64,000 nucleotides of DNA from Chthoniobacterales bacterium (GCA_018402585.1 JAGYIO010000004.1:62001-126000); one strand, 5' to 3'; counted from the stretch's first letter, positions 36,393 to 47,400 are shown. The notes: generated by a model from the sequence alone, not told the origin. Program-made: numbers and translations.

Positions 36393-37007
36393 CTGGAGCT
36401 GTGTACGCGGCGGCTCACCCGGAAGCAAACTCGAAACCCTCGTTCTTCGGGGAGGCCACTCGCCTCCTTACCGGCCGACTTAGCCGTATCCATGCAAAAC
36501 ATTCTGCCATTTCCGGCGCTGCCACAGAGGGGCGCGGGGGCTAGAGTTGACTAACTATTTGGTGAGCGAGTTGGCACGTGGCCAAGGGGCACGGGCAGCC
36601 TGCCCGCCGTGCGCGGGTCCCGCCCGTCACGATCAAACAACATCAAACAACACGGCCGAGACGGCCATGCCCCCTGGAAAAACCGAGCCAAGCCGCGCTT
36701 TTATTGCCTCTTCAACTGCATGGTTACGGCTTAGGGGGTACGGCCAAACGCTGGCCCTCAGGCAGCGCGGTAATTTTCTCCAGTTTTGCCTGCAACTCCC
36801 GCACCGTGAAAGGATGATGATGCCAAAGCCATCCCATGCATCAATCCTGGAAAGAAGCCCTCCACGGGATGGCCACTTTGGTTCATCCTTGCTTGGGGCC
36901 GTGGCGCTTTTCGCGGTCAGCCACCACCCGAGCAATGGACCGAAAAATGCAGGTCCTTGTTTTCTCTTCGTAACCTTCGCTGCCTTTTGTTTTCAACTGC
37001 CGACCCG
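36393..37007. other. Gap with repeat element B, no clear gene
   Basis: Apart from the element at 36479-36734 I see no supported gene. On the minus strand near 36740-36815 one frame reads HPFTVRELQAKLEKI, which looks like the end of a receiver-type protein, but nothing upstream continues it; it may be a gene relic. Confidence 0.55.
36479..36734. repeat. MITE-like element, copy B
   Basis: A 256-bp element. Termini CTTAGCCGTATCCATGCA (36479-36496) and, reversed, CTAAGCCGTAACCATGCA (36717-36734) match at 16 of 18 positions. The interior carries two REP-like palindromes (GGGCACGGG... and CACGGCCGAGACGGCC). It is the inverted counterpart of copy C at 42778-43004 over nearly its full length. Confidence 0.8.
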
Positions 37008-37775
37008 ATGACCACAAAGAAACATCAACCGCTGCAAGTGGTCGCCATGCACGGGTGGGGACGGGACGCGCGAACTTGGGGACCATGGCAGAAGGCAACG
37101 GATTCTCGGGGATGGCTCTGGCACGCGGGCGAACGGGGCTACGGGGCCCTGCCGCCCCGCATTTCCGCGTGGCCCGGACCGGGGAGAGCAGGGCGTCGAC
37201 TGGTCATCGGCCGCTCGCTCGGCCCGCATATGGTGCCTGCGGACGTTTTCCGAGAAGCCGATACCGTGGTCTTGCTGGCGAGCTTCGCGACTTTTGCGCC
37301 CCCGGGGCGAGTGGGTCGCCGCACCCGCGCGGCTCTGGATGGAATGGCGGCGTGCTTGCAGGACGAAACCCGCGCGCGGGCCATGCTCGAAGTTTTCACG
37401 GCGAGGGTTGCGGAACCTCAATCGCCCGACCTTCTTCCGCCCGGGCCTTTGGATGGGTCCCTCAGCGAAGACAACCGGTCGCGCCTGCGGGAGGATCTTG
37501 ATTTGCTGGCACGTTGCGATGGATTGCCGTCCGGGTTCCCACGCGGCGCACGGGTGCTCCTTGTCGAGGCGGAGGAGGACCGCATCGTGGAACCGCAGGC
37601 GCGGGCCATGCTGCGCGCGGCCTTACCGCAGGCGGACGTGATTACGTTGCCGGGTGTCGGTCATGCCTTGCTCAGCGACGGCGTGATGGCGAACGTGATC
37701 GACTGGGTCGAGTCGTGGCGGGACACGGAGATCATCGACCCGGAGGGACGCAGGCTGTCTGAAATTCTGCCCTGA
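37008..37775 (+). CDS. Alpha/beta hydrolase, BioH-like esterase
   Basis: A 255-residue alpha/beta hydrolase. The opening VVAMHGWGRDARTW is the oxyanion region, the nucleophile elbow is GRSLG, and the acid and base are in EAEEDRIV and PGVGHALL. Size and layout resemble BioH, which frees pimeloyl-ACP from its methyl ester in biotin synthesis; a bioF gene lies 23 kb away, so this role is possible but unproven. ATG at 37008 starts just before the first strand. A fragment of a second copy lies at 38896-39138. Confidence 0.75.
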   Translation: MTTKKHQPLQVVAMHGWGRDARTWGPWQKATDSRGWLWHAGERGYGALPPRISAWPGPGRAGRRLVIGRSLGPHMVPADVFREADTVVLLASFATFAPPGRVGRRTRAALDGMAACLQDETRARAMLEVFTARVAEPQSPDLLPPGPLDGSLSEDNRSRLREDLDLLARCDGLPSGFPRGARVLLVEAEEDRIVEPQARAMLRAALPQADVITLPGVGHALLSDGVMANVIDWVESWRDTEIIDPEGRRLSEILP

Positions 37776-37805
37776 CGAGCCACAGGGACCCCGCTGAGCT
37801 AGGCG

Positions 37806-38789
37806 TCAGCCCTCCGTCCGGTTCCGCCGCCAAACGCGAAACCAGATAATTGACGCGATCGCGAGCAAGACGAGCGGGACGACCCGCGGCTCAGGCACCT
37901 GCATGATAGTGGCTCCCCCGATGAGGGCGGTGATTTGCCCATAGTTGGTGCCGTCGTAAGGCAGCTCTCCCTTGTATTGCTGGTAGTCGAGGGCAAGGAC
38001 ATTGCTCAAGGTGTCGACCACGCCATTATTGGTGTTGGTCAAGAAGATGGAGGGCAGGATGGAAACCGTCCCGGGGGTCACCTTGAGGGATACCGGGGCA
38101 CCATTGGTGTCGTAGTGCGCGGGGTCGAGGGGATCGATGAATTCCATCCTCCCGGTTGCCCCAGCACCGCTGCCGGTCCAGTCGACCCGGGTAAGGAGAA
38201 CATTGTGGCCGACGGATTGACCTTCGTAGAGGATCTGGAGGGTCACCGGGCTGCCGCCGCGCAGAGCGGTGGCGAAGTAATCAAACGTGGGGAGACCCTC
38301 GACGTAGTCGGACGGCAGGGGGCCGATCAACTCATTCACAAGGCCGTTGGTGGTTCCCTGCGGGAGCATTCCGCTGACCCGGGTGGAGGCAAAGCCGCGG
38401 TCCGAGAGAAAAGACCGCAAACCGAGCGTCAAGTTGACGACGGGCACCGTCCCCACGTGGGGGTCTGTCTTCATATAGTTGGGTCCTGCGAGAAGAACCG
38501 CCGTTTGGGCCCAATAATTGGTCTGGTTAGTTCCGGCCAGATTGGTGCCGTAGATTTCCGGGTATTGGTTCTGCAGATAAACCATGGCATTGACCACAGT
38601 GGTCGGCGCGCAGGCTTCGCTAGCCAAATCCGGCCCCGGAGCGGGCTGGTTATTGAGCTGCCATTGGTCGAGCCATCCGGCCAGCGACGCGTCGACCGAT
38701 GCGGTGTTGGTGTTGGCCCTCGCCCAGTCCGTCCCGGCGGTGGCGAAACAGACTAACACCCAGCAAAGAATGGCTTCACGATGTCGCAT
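37806..38789 (-). CDS. PEP-CTERM protein with C39-like cysteine peptidase domain
   Basis: A 327-residue exported protein with a signal peptide (about 1-25) and a C-terminal PEP-CTERM tail (VPEPRVVPLVLLAIASIIWF then RVWRRNR). The middle looks like a papain/C39-type fold: Cys60 in SEACAPTTVVNAM and His in SVGHNVLLTRVDW, followed by EFIDPLDP. Catalytic activity is plausible but not certain. The gene lies between an intact esterase gene and a fragment of its duplicate, on the opposite strand. Confidence 0.8.
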   Translation of the reverse strand: MRHREAILCWVLVCFATAGTDWARANTNTASVDASLAGWLDQWQLNNQPAPGPDLASEACAPTTVVNAMVYLQNQYPEIYGTNLAGTNQTNYWAQTAVLLAGPNYMKTDPHVGTVPVVNLTLGLRSFLSDRGFASTRVSGMLPQGTTNGLVNELIGPLPSDYVEGLPTFDYFATALRGGSPVTLQILYEGQSVGHNVLLTRVDWTGSGAGATGRMEFIDPLDPAHYDTNGAPVSLKVTPGTVSILPSIFLTNTNNGVVDTLSNVLALDYQQYKGELPYDGTNYGQITALIGGATIMQVPEPRVVPLVLLAIASIIWFRVWRRNRTEG

Positions 38790-38895
38790 AAAAGGTCTCT
38801 ATACCCCCTGCCCCCGGCAGCGTCAACGACAAAAGCCGGTCTTGCGCGGTTTTCTTCGCATTTCCCTTCGCTGGGTTCTCTTTTACATTCCACAG

Positions 38896-39138
38896 GATCT
38901 TGATTTGCTCGGAAGGTGCGATGGCATGCTGGCAGGATTTCCGAGCAGTGCCCGGGTCCTCATTGTCGAAGCTGAGGAAGACCGCATTGTGGAACCCGAA
39001 GCACGGAGAATGCTGCGCGAGGCTTTGCCGGACGCGGATGTGATCACACTGCCGGGGGTCGGGCATGCCTTGCTCGCGGGCGAGGTGATCGACCGCGTCG
39101 TGGCGTGGGTCGAGGCGCTGCGGGACACGGAAGAGTAG
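38896..39138 (+). pseudogene. C-terminal fragment of the BioH-like esterase
   Basis: About 80 residues (DLDLLGRCDG to ALRDTEE) closely match the last part of the esterase at 37008, including EAEEDRIV and PGVGHALL with the catalytic acid and His. The nucleophile half is missing. The frame is open upstream but shows no homology there. This is the remnant of a duplication. Confidence 0.85.
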
Positions 39139-39171
39139 AAGCGGCCGCTGCGGACGAGCGGACCGTATTCG

Positions 39172-39242
39172 AAAGGTAGGGACACGCGGCTCGCGTGTCC
39201 GTTGGCCACCGAGCGGACGAGCGAGCCGCTCGTCCCTACCTT
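39172..39242. repeat. REP/BIME-like double hairpin
   Basis: Two palindromes, GGGACACGCGGCTCGCGTGTCC in part and GGACGAGCGAGCCGCTCGTCC in part, bounded by AAGGTAGGG and CCCTACCTT. Same family as 23200-23270 and 41829-41884. It lies between the esterase fragment and the convergent lipoprotein gene. Confidence 0.8.
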
Positions 39243-39262
39243 AAAACGCCAAAACCGCGGCC

Positions 39263-39727
39263 TTACTCACTCGCGCGGTAGGTCTCCGGGAGATAGATCG
39301 CGCCGTAGAGCTCGAGGAGGTTTTTGCCGTCGGGCGTGTCGGGAGCAAAGATGGCGTCGACGGGCCCGGCCACGCTGAGCACTTTCCCGTCTTGCCGCAG
39401 AACTTCGAAGCCGAAGAGCGGCGGGGAATCCGGATTTTGGAGAAGATCGAACTGGTCCGCGGGAAACCAGTAGGCGGTCATGAAAATGACTTTTTCGCCC
39501 TGCTCGAGCGGGCTGTAGTAGAGTGTGGCGGAGGCCAGGGCCCCGGCTTTCTGCACTTCCCCGGCGAACGGACCTTCGATCGGGCCGGTGCTCAGGCGAG
39601 GGAGGATTGCTTCGGCCGTTTTCAGCGTGAAGGGGACCGGATCGAGGGGCAGCACGGCCTCGGGTTGACCCGAGCAGGCGGCCAGGGAGACGAGGGCAAG
39701 GAACAAGAGGGTGCGTTCGGTTTTCAT
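39263..39727 (-). CDS. Lipoprotein of unknown function
   Basis: A 154-residue lipoprotein: signal peptide MKTERTLLFLALVSLAAC with the lipobox ending at Cys18. The mature part is a compact alpha-beta region (ILPRLSTGPIEGPF, ASATLYYSPLEQGEK, FFVLRQDGK-like strands) that I do not recognise. Its ATG shares a base with the stop of the upstream lipoprotein gene (TAATG), so they are co-translated. Last gene of a four-gene run of exported proteins. Confidence 0.78.
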   Translation of the reverse strand: MKTERTLLFLALVSLAACSGQPEAVLPLDPVPFTLKTAEAILPRLSTGPIEGPFAGEVQKAGALASATLYYSPLEQGEKVIFMTAYWFPADQFDLLQNPDSPPLFGFEVLRQDGKVLSVAGPVDAIFAPDTPDGKNLLELYGAIYLPETYRASE

Positions 39728-40284
39728 TAAGGAGGTGGGGTGGCCGATACTTCGGCGGTAAGAGAACTCTCGAAATCCCGCAGGACGTCGCGCAAGCCGA
39801 GCAAGCCGGCTTTTTTCCCGGAGTAACGCACGTCGTCGATCTTCCAACCGTCCTCATCGACCAGCACGACCTCATCGGTCCAGGTGACATTGTAGGGCTC
39901 GTTGCGAAAGCGGACCTCAACCACGGTCTGGCCATCCTTCACGCCTTCCGGCCCGATTTCAAAACTGGTGAAACCTTCGTAGAGACCGGTAAAAATTTCG
40001 CCTTCGAGCAGGAGCGGTTTGTCGGTCGGGAACTCACTGGCTTTGATCCGCGCGGCCGATTCTTTCTCCCCTTCCGCCGCCGATTGCAGCGCGGCCACGA
40101 GCGCCCGGGAGAGAAAGACCTGATCGGCCTGGCGGTAGTCGCCGCGGTAGCCTTGGAAAAACTGCTTTGCCGCGTTAGACGCGGTGGGCGGGGCGGACGG
40201 AGGCGGTGGTTCGGGCGGACGACCGCAAGCGGCAAAAGTCACAACCAGCGCGAGGCCAAGCAGCGAGCGGAGGACTGGTTCCAT
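39727..40284 (-). CDS. Lipoprotein of unknown function
   Basis: A 185-residue lipoprotein with signal peptide and lipobox VTFAACG (Cys21), a Pro-rich segment (RPPEPPPPSAPP) and an alpha-beta mature domain resembling NTF2-like DUF4878 lipoproteins (YNVTWTDEVVLVDEDGWKIDDVRYSG). That resemblance is tentative. It is coupled to the next lipoprotein gene. Confidence 0.75.
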   Translation of the reverse strand: MEPVLRSLLGLALVVTFAACGRPPEPPPPSAPPTASNAAKQFFQGYRGDYRQADQVFLSRALVAALQSAAEGEKESAARIKASEFPTDKPLLLEGEIFTGLYEGFTSFEIGPEGVKDGQTVVEVRFRNEPYNVTWTDEVVLVDEDGWKIDDVRYSGKKAGLLGLRDVLRDFESSLTAEVSATPPP

Positions 40285-40297
40285 CCGAAAAAAAAGC

Positions 40298-40375
40298 TCA
40301 GAACGTGCAGCCCGCACACCCGCTGAGGGCCAGAGTGGAACAAAGCAGGATGAGGAGCAGGAAGGTGGAGCGCAT
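40298..40375 (-). CDS. 25-residue entericidin-sized lipoprotein
   Basis: The frame reads MRSTFLLLILLCSTLALSGC followed by AGCTF and a stop: a complete signal peptide with lipobox ALSGC and only six mature residues counting the lipidated Cys20. It lies 13 bp from both neighbours in a run of exported proteins on the same strand, which supports translation. Size resembles entericidin-like peptides, but the sequence after the Cys differs. Confidence 0.55.
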   Translation of the reverse strand: MRSTFLLLILLCSTLALSGCAGCTF

Positions 40376-40388
40376 AAGTCGGTTCGGA

Positions 40389-40652
40389 TCAGGGGTTGAC
40401 CGGACGGAGAGGTCCGCCGGGGATACGCTCGAGCAGATTGCCGTAGGGTCCGCGGCTCCGGGCCCGCCAGTATTTGAAGGCGTCCCCGCTGGGGCGCCGC
40501 GAAGGGTGGACGAGCCGATACTGCTCCATGGTCAGGCCCCATTTTTCCATCGCGGTGATTTTGGGCGGAGTTTCCGTGGTCACCACGCTCCCCTCTTCTT
40601 GGGCCCAGCCCGCGGTGACGGCAAAAAGGAGCAAGCACAAGGCGGTTCTCAC
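40389..40652 (-). CDS. Small secreted protein
   Basis: An 87-residue protein from GTG 40652 with a clear signal peptide (VRTALCLLLFAVTAGWAQ). The mature part (EKWGLTMEQYRLVHPSRRPS, DAFKYWRARSRGPYGNLLER) is basic and not recognised. First gene of the four-gene exported-protein run and divergent from the DMT transporter. Confidence 0.62.
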   Translation of the reverse strand: MRTALCLLLFAVTAGWAQEEGSVVTTETPPKITAMEKWGLTMEQYRLVHPSRRPSGDAFKYWRARSRGPYGNLLERIPGGPLRPVNP

Positions 40653-40749
40653 GGCGGAAGGTTGGGCTGAAGGGCGAGGCGGTGGCAAGGACGAAGTCCC
40701 GGGTTGCCGTTGCCGGGCCGGAGCTATCCTGTCATCTTGTCCGCACCTG

Positions 40750-41736
40750 ATGACCCCGAGTTCCGGACCGGCGCTGGAAGGCGGCAAGTTGCCCCCCTTC
40801 CGGCTGATCGCGGCGGCTTTTGTCGTGGTCTATCTTGGCTACGGCTTGAATTTCCTCGCGGTGAAAGTCGCGGTGGAAACCATGCCGGCCTTTCTCTTTG
40901 CCGGATCGCACATCTTGCTCGCGGGCTTGATTATGATGGGGTGGCGCCTGGCCCGCGGAGGTTCGCTGGCCATACCCCAAGGGGGCGTGACGCGGGCGGC
41001 GCAGGCGGCATTTTTTCTCTTCGTCGGGGGCGTCGGACTGGTCACGTTGGGCGAGAAACTCGGGTTGGCTTCCGGCGCGGCGGCCATGATCAAGGCTTCG
41101 GTGCCGCTTTGGGTCGCGGTGATCGAAGCGTTGCGGCCGCGCGGGGAAAAACCGACCTGGCTGATTGCCGGCGGACTCCTGCTCGGCGCGCTCGGGGTGT
41201 CGTTGCTCGTTCTCCCGAACCTCATGGCGGGCGGTTCCAGCGGCGCGGCGCTCGGCACGTGGGTGCTCCTGGCCTCCGCCCTGCTCTTCGCCCTCGGCAC
41301 GCTGGAAGTGCGTCATCGTCCCCCATCCCCCGACACGGTGGCCAATGTGGCCTGGATGATGGTGCTCGGGGGCATTTATCTCTGGGCGATCGGACTGGCC
41401 ACCGGCGAGGCCGGGACGTTGTCGCCCTCAGATTTTACCTGGCCCGTGCTGGCTTCATTTCTTTTTCTCCTCGTCGTGCACTCGCTGGCCGCTTTCTCCG
41501 CGCTGAATTGGTTGCTCCGTCACCTGCCCGCCGCGGTGGTCACGACGAAGTTCTATGTCTCTCCCGCCATTGCCGCGCTGGCCGGATGGCTCGTCCTCGG
41601 GGAGATGATCGGAACCGGTGCGCTGGCCGGTCTGGCTTTGATCCTCGGCGGGGTGGCCGTGGTCATGCTCGGTGAGCGGCGGCGGAGGGCGGAGCCCGCC
41701 TTAAAGGCCGACGACGCGGACGAGCTTGAGGGGTGA
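40750..41736 (+). CDS. EamA/DMT-superfamily transporter
   Basis: A 328-residue inner-membrane protein with ten hydrophobic segments in two repeated EamA halves (about 18-145 and 165-305). The end of the second half (TTKFYVSPAIAALAGWLVLGE) is typical. Such carriers export amino acids, nucleobases or other metabolites; the substrate is not predictable. ATG at 40750 gives the normal length; the upstream frame is antisense to the small secreted protein. Confidence 0.9.
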   Translation: MTPSSGPALEGGKLPPFRLIAAAFVVVYLGYGLNFLAVKVAVETMPAFLFAGSHILLAGLIMMGWRLARGGSLAIPQGGVTRAAQAAFFLFVGGVGLVTLGEKLGLASGAAAMIKASVPLWVAVIEALRPRGEKPTWLIAGGLLLGALGVSLLVLPNLMAGGSSGAALGTWVLLASALLFALGTLEVRHRPPSPDTVANVAWMMVLGGIYLWAIGLATGEAGTLSPSDFTWPVLASFLFLLVVHSLAAFSALNWLLRHLPAAVVTTKFYVSPAIAALAGWLVLGEMIGTGALAGLALILGGVAVVMLGERRRRAEPALKADDADELEG

Positions 41737-41828
41737 GGACCTGCGCTCAGGCGGAACGATGCAGTTGAGATCTTTCCATCGTCGTCGCGGCGATTGAAGG
41801 GCTGCAGCAGAAGGAAATGTTCGTTCAG

Positions 41829-41884
41829 AAGGTAGGGACGAGCGGCCCCGCTCGTCCGCTCCCCAACCAACGGACGCGCGAGGG
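41829..41884. repeat. REP/BIME-like unit, right arm incomplete
   Basis: GGTAGGGACGAGCGGCCCCG and CTCGTCC form the first hairpin, followed by CTCCCCAACCAACGGACGCGCGAG, given here in part, which begins the second. The closing CGCGTCCCTACC seen in the other copies is missing at this point but appears at 42767-42778. Confidence 0.7.
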
Positions 41885-41894
41885 TGTGCCTTTT

Positions 41895-42731
41895 ACTTGT
41901 TGTGCGAATTTGCCATGTCGGGCACGGTGTGCCTTTGGGAGCAGGTGCTGGTAGCAGCAGCGGGTCGGCGCCGCAGGCGGCCGGCTTGCGTGCTGCTCGC
42001 GCCGCGGATCGAGTGTTTGCCGCCGGTGCCGCTATCGCAGTTGAGTGCGACGCCGGCCAAGCCGCCCAGCTCGGGAAGACGGAAGGTAAATCGGAGGAAA
42101 GAGCGCAAATTCATCTGTGGCCAGCACCTGACTTTTGTCCGCAAGACCGGCTCAGTACTCTCCATGTCGCTGGGCGATGTTTGTGTCAAACCCGAGATCA
42201 CGTGGTGGGATCCTCCAGATATGAGGCGGTTGCGCGCCGCTGGCAAGCCTGCCCGAGCCACCAACTCCGCAGATCTCTGGGCGCGGCTCAGCCCGTGAAG
42301 GCCGTTGCCAAGACCGTGCATCGATGCACGGTCTTGGCTGAAGGTCTTCACGGAAAGGCTCGCACCCAGCGGGTTCGCTGGCGAGGGCTGGCTTGCGCAG
42401 GAGCCAACAGCGCGTCCAACCTCCGGTCGATCGCACCACGTGATCTCGGGGTTTGACACAAACATCGACCAGCGACATGGTGGATTGAGCCGGTCGCGTT
42501 GCGGACAAACGTCAGGTGCTGGCTCGACCCGATGAATCTGACGCTTCTTTCCTTCATGAACTCTTCCGCGGCCGGCGGCTTGGCCGTCGTGCCTCAACCG
42601 CGATAGCGGCACCGGCGGCAAACCTCGATCCGCGGCGGACGACGACCGCCGGCGCCACCCGCTCTGGTCGCAGCGTGGCAGGTCCTTCTGACTTCATCGG
42701 CACCCTGCCCAAGGCAAAGCACAAAGTCGAC
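41895..42731. repeat. Large imperfect inverted repeat with perfect central palindrome
   Basis: The left arm (about 41895-42322) aligns with the reverse complement of the right arm (about 42323-42731) over almost its full length. Matching blocks include GCCGCGGATCGAG, TTTGCCGCCGGTGCCGCTAT, CCAGCACCTGAC, GACCGGCTCA, GATGTTTGTGTCAAACC and CGAGATCACGTGGTG. The centre, 42308-42337, is a perfect 30-bp palindrome (half site CCAAGACCGTGCATC). No protein or known element type is recognised. Confidence 0.85.
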
Positions 42732-42779
42732 GAGCGCCCGTCGTCCACTCCCAACCACCGCCATCCCGCGTCCCTACCT
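42729..42779. repeat. Decayed REP unit
   Basis: GACGAGCGCCCGTCGTCC, then CTCCCAACCACC, then CGCGTCCCTACC: the same order of blocks as the unit at 41829, in direct orientation, with losses. It abuts the terminal repeat of element C. Confidence 0.6.
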
Positions 42780-43004
42780 AAGCCGCATCCATGCAGTGGA
42801 AGACGCAATAAAAGCGCGGCTTGGCTCGGTCTGTCCAGGGGGGCACGGCCGTCCCGGCCGTGTTGTCGGGTCGTGACGGGCGGGACGCCCGTGCCCCTTG
42901 GCCACGGGCCAACTCGCTCACCAAATAGTTAGTCAACTCTCGCCCAGACGCGACTCTGTGGCAGTGCCAGAAATGGCAGAATGTTTTGCCTGGTTGCGGC
43001 TAAG
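42778..43004. repeat. MITE-like element, copy C
   Basis: A 227-bp element bounded by CTAAGCCGCATCCATGCA (42778-42795) and, reversed, CTTAGCCGCAACCAGGCA (42987-43004). Its sequence is the reverse complement of copy B with small changes. It ends 2 bp before the gltD stop codon and may supply its terminator structure. Confidence 0.8.
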
Positions 43005-43006
43005 GC

Positions 43007-44491
<1,485 letters not shown>

Positions 44492-44494
44492 AAA

Positions 44495-47400
44495 TCAGTT
44501 GCCCCCCACCCGCGCCAGGTCGCGCGCGTTTTCTTCGAAGGCGGCCATGACTGCTTCGTCGCCGCTCAGGCCGGCGGCAATGACGCGATCCATCGCTTGG
44601 AGGACGCGCTTGTAGTCTTTCGGCAAAACTTTGATGAACTTCGGCAGGGTCTCATCCCAGGCGGCAAGAACCTCCGCGGCGCGGCTGCTGCCGGTCAGTT
44701 CGCCATGGCGCTCGATGAGGGACTTCAATTCGGCGCTCTCTTCCGCGCTTTCCACCCGATCGAGGTCGACCATGTCCAAATTGCAATTGGTGTGGAAGGT
44801 GCCGTCGGCATCGAGGATGTAGGCGATACCGCCCGACATGCCCGCGGCGAAGTTGCGTCCGGTCGGACCAAGCACAACCACGCGTCCGCCGGTCATGTAT
44901 TCACAACCATGGTCGCCTACCGCTTCAACCACCGTGGAGGCTCCGCTGTTGCGCACGCAGAAGCGCTCGCCGGCCATGCCGCGGATGTAAACCTCGCCGC
45001 CCGTGGCGCCGTAAAGCGCCACATTGCCGATGATCATGTTGGTCTCCGCCGCGAAATCCGACTCGGGCGAGGGCTGGATGATGATCTTGCCGCCGCTCAA
45101 ACCTTTGCCCACGTAGTCGTTGGCATCGCCTTCCAGGCGGAGGGTCAAGCCGCGCGGGGCGAAGGCGCCGAAGCTTTGCCCGGCCGAGCCGACAAAATCG
45201 AGCGTGATGGTGTCCTCGGGCAGCCCTTCGAGCCCGTGCCGCTTCGAGATCTCGTAGCCGACGATGGTGCCGACCACGCGGTTCACGTTCCTGATCGGCA
45301 GGCGCGAGTGGACTTTTTTGCCCTTCTTGATCGCCGGCTCACAAATTTTGAGCAGGGTGGTCATGTCGAGCGACTTCTCGATCCCGTGGTCCTGCTTCAT
45401 GGTGCAATAACGGCCGACTTCGTCGCCGACTTCCGGCGCGTAAAGAATGCGCGAATAGTCGAGCCCTTGCGCTTTCCAATGATCGACGGCCTTGCGCATG
45501 ACAAGTTTGTCCACCCGGCCGACCATTTCATCGAGGTTGCGGAAGCCGAGTTGGGCCATGAGTTCGCGCACTTCGGTCGCGATGAAACGCATGAAGTTGA
45601 CCACGTGGTCGGCCTGGCCGGTGAATTTTTTGCGCAGCTCGGGGTCTTGCGAGGCCACGCCGACCGGACAGGTGTTGAGGTGGCAGGCGCGCATCATGAT
45701 GCAGCCCATGACGACGAGCGGCGCGGTGGCGAAGCCGAATTCCTCCGCCCCGAGGAGCGCGCCGATGACCACGTCGCGGCCGGTTTTGAGTTGCCCGTCC
45801 ACTTCCACGACAATGCGGCTGCGCAGGTTGTTCAGGAGCAGCGTCTGGTGCGTTTCGGCCAGCCCGAGTTCCCAGGGCATCCCGGCGTGTTGCACGCTGG
45901 AAAGCGGGGACGCGCCGGTGCCGCCGTCGTAACCGCTGACCAACACAACATCGGCATGGGCCTTGGCCACCCCGGCCGCGACGGTGCCGACCCCGACCTC
46001 GCTGACCAGCTTGACCGAGACGCGGGCGTGGCGGTTGGCATTCTTCAGGTCGTGAATCAGCTCGGCCAGGTCCTCGATCGAATAGATGTCGTGATGCGGC
46101 GGCGGCGAGATGAGCCCGACACCCGGGGTGGAGTGGCGCACTTTGGCGATCCAGGGATAAACTTTGGTGCCCGGGAGCTGGCCGCCTTCGCCCGGCTTGG
46201 CGCCCTGCACGATTTTGATCTGCAATTCCTTGGCCTGCGAGAGGTAGTAGCTGGTCACCCCGAAACGGCCGGAGGCGATCTGTTTGATCGCGCTGTTTTT
46301 CGAGTCGCCATTGGGCAGGGTCTTGAAGCGCTCGGGGTCTTCGCCGCCCTCGCCCGTGTTGCTCTTGCCGCCGATGCGGTTCATGGCGATGGCCAGCGTC
46401 TCGTGGGCTTCCGAACTGATCGAGCCGTAAGACATGGCGCCGGTCTTGAAGCGCTTCATGATCGCTTCGACCGATTCGACTTCTTCGACCGGAATCCCGC
46501 CATTTTCGGGAAATTCGAAATCAATGAGACCGCGCAGGGTGGAAAGCTTCTGCGACTGGTCGTTGATCGAATCGCTGTATTTGCGGAAGGCACCGAGGTC
46601 CCCCGTGCGGCAGGCGTGCTGCAGGAGGTGGATGGTCGTCGGGTTGAAAGCATGGTGCTCGCCGTCATGGCGCCACTTGTAAACCCCGCCCGCGTCGAGC
46701 ACTTCGTCGCGGTAGTCACCGCTCGGGTAGGCCCGGAGATGGCGCTCCTCCACCTCGCGGGCAATCCCGGCCAGGTCGATGCCCTCGATGCGGGAGGCGG
46801 TTGATTTGAAATAAGTGTCGACCACCTCGCTGTTCAGGCCGACGGCTTCAAAAATTTGCGCGCCGCGGTAACTCTGGATGGTGGAAATGCCCATCTTGGA
46901 CATTGTCTTGACGATGCCTTTGACCGCGGCCTTGACGTATTGCTTGATCGCCTTGGACACCTCGATCCCGGTGAGGTTCTGCCGGCGAATGATGTCCTCG
47001 ATCGATTCGAAGACAAGATACGGGTTGACCGCGCCCGCGCCGTAACCGGTAAGCAGGGCGAAGTGGTGCACTTCCCGGGGCTCGCCGGACTCGAGGACGA
47101 GGCCGACTTGCGTGCGCGTGCCGTCGGCCACCAGGTGATGGTGCAGACCGGACATGGCGAGGAGCGCGGGGATGGCCGCTTTCTCCTCGGTCACCCCGCG
47201 GTCGGAGAGAATGAGGATGTTGACCCCTTCGGCAATCGCTCGGTCGGCGGCTTTGAAGAGTGCGGAGAGAGCTTTTTCCAAGGCAGGCCCGCCGCCGGCC
47301 ACCGCATAGTGGATGGGCAGGGTGGCGGACTTGAACCCGGGGCGGTCGAGGACGCGGAGTTTTTCCAGTTCCTCATTCGTGATGACCGGCGAAGCCAGCT

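Larger units (their letters stand above)
41737..43006. other. 1.27-kb gene-free stretch made of repeats
   Basis: The largest non-coding stretch of the window. It contains, in order, a REP double hairpin (41829-41884), a large imperfect inverted repeat (about 41895-42731), a decayed REP (42729-42779) and TIR element C (42778-43004). Open frames here are by-products of the symmetry and resemble no protein I know. Confidence 0.75.

Noticed and set aside
36740-36815. Minus-strand segment HPFTVRELQAKLEKI resembling the end of a receiver domain.
   Set aside because: Too short, with no phosphoacceptor region upstream; kept only as a possible relic.
41893-42621. A 240-codon open frame on the minus strand across the large inverted repeat.
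   Set aside because: It spans the symmetry centre, reads into both arms and resembles no protein; openness follows from base composition.
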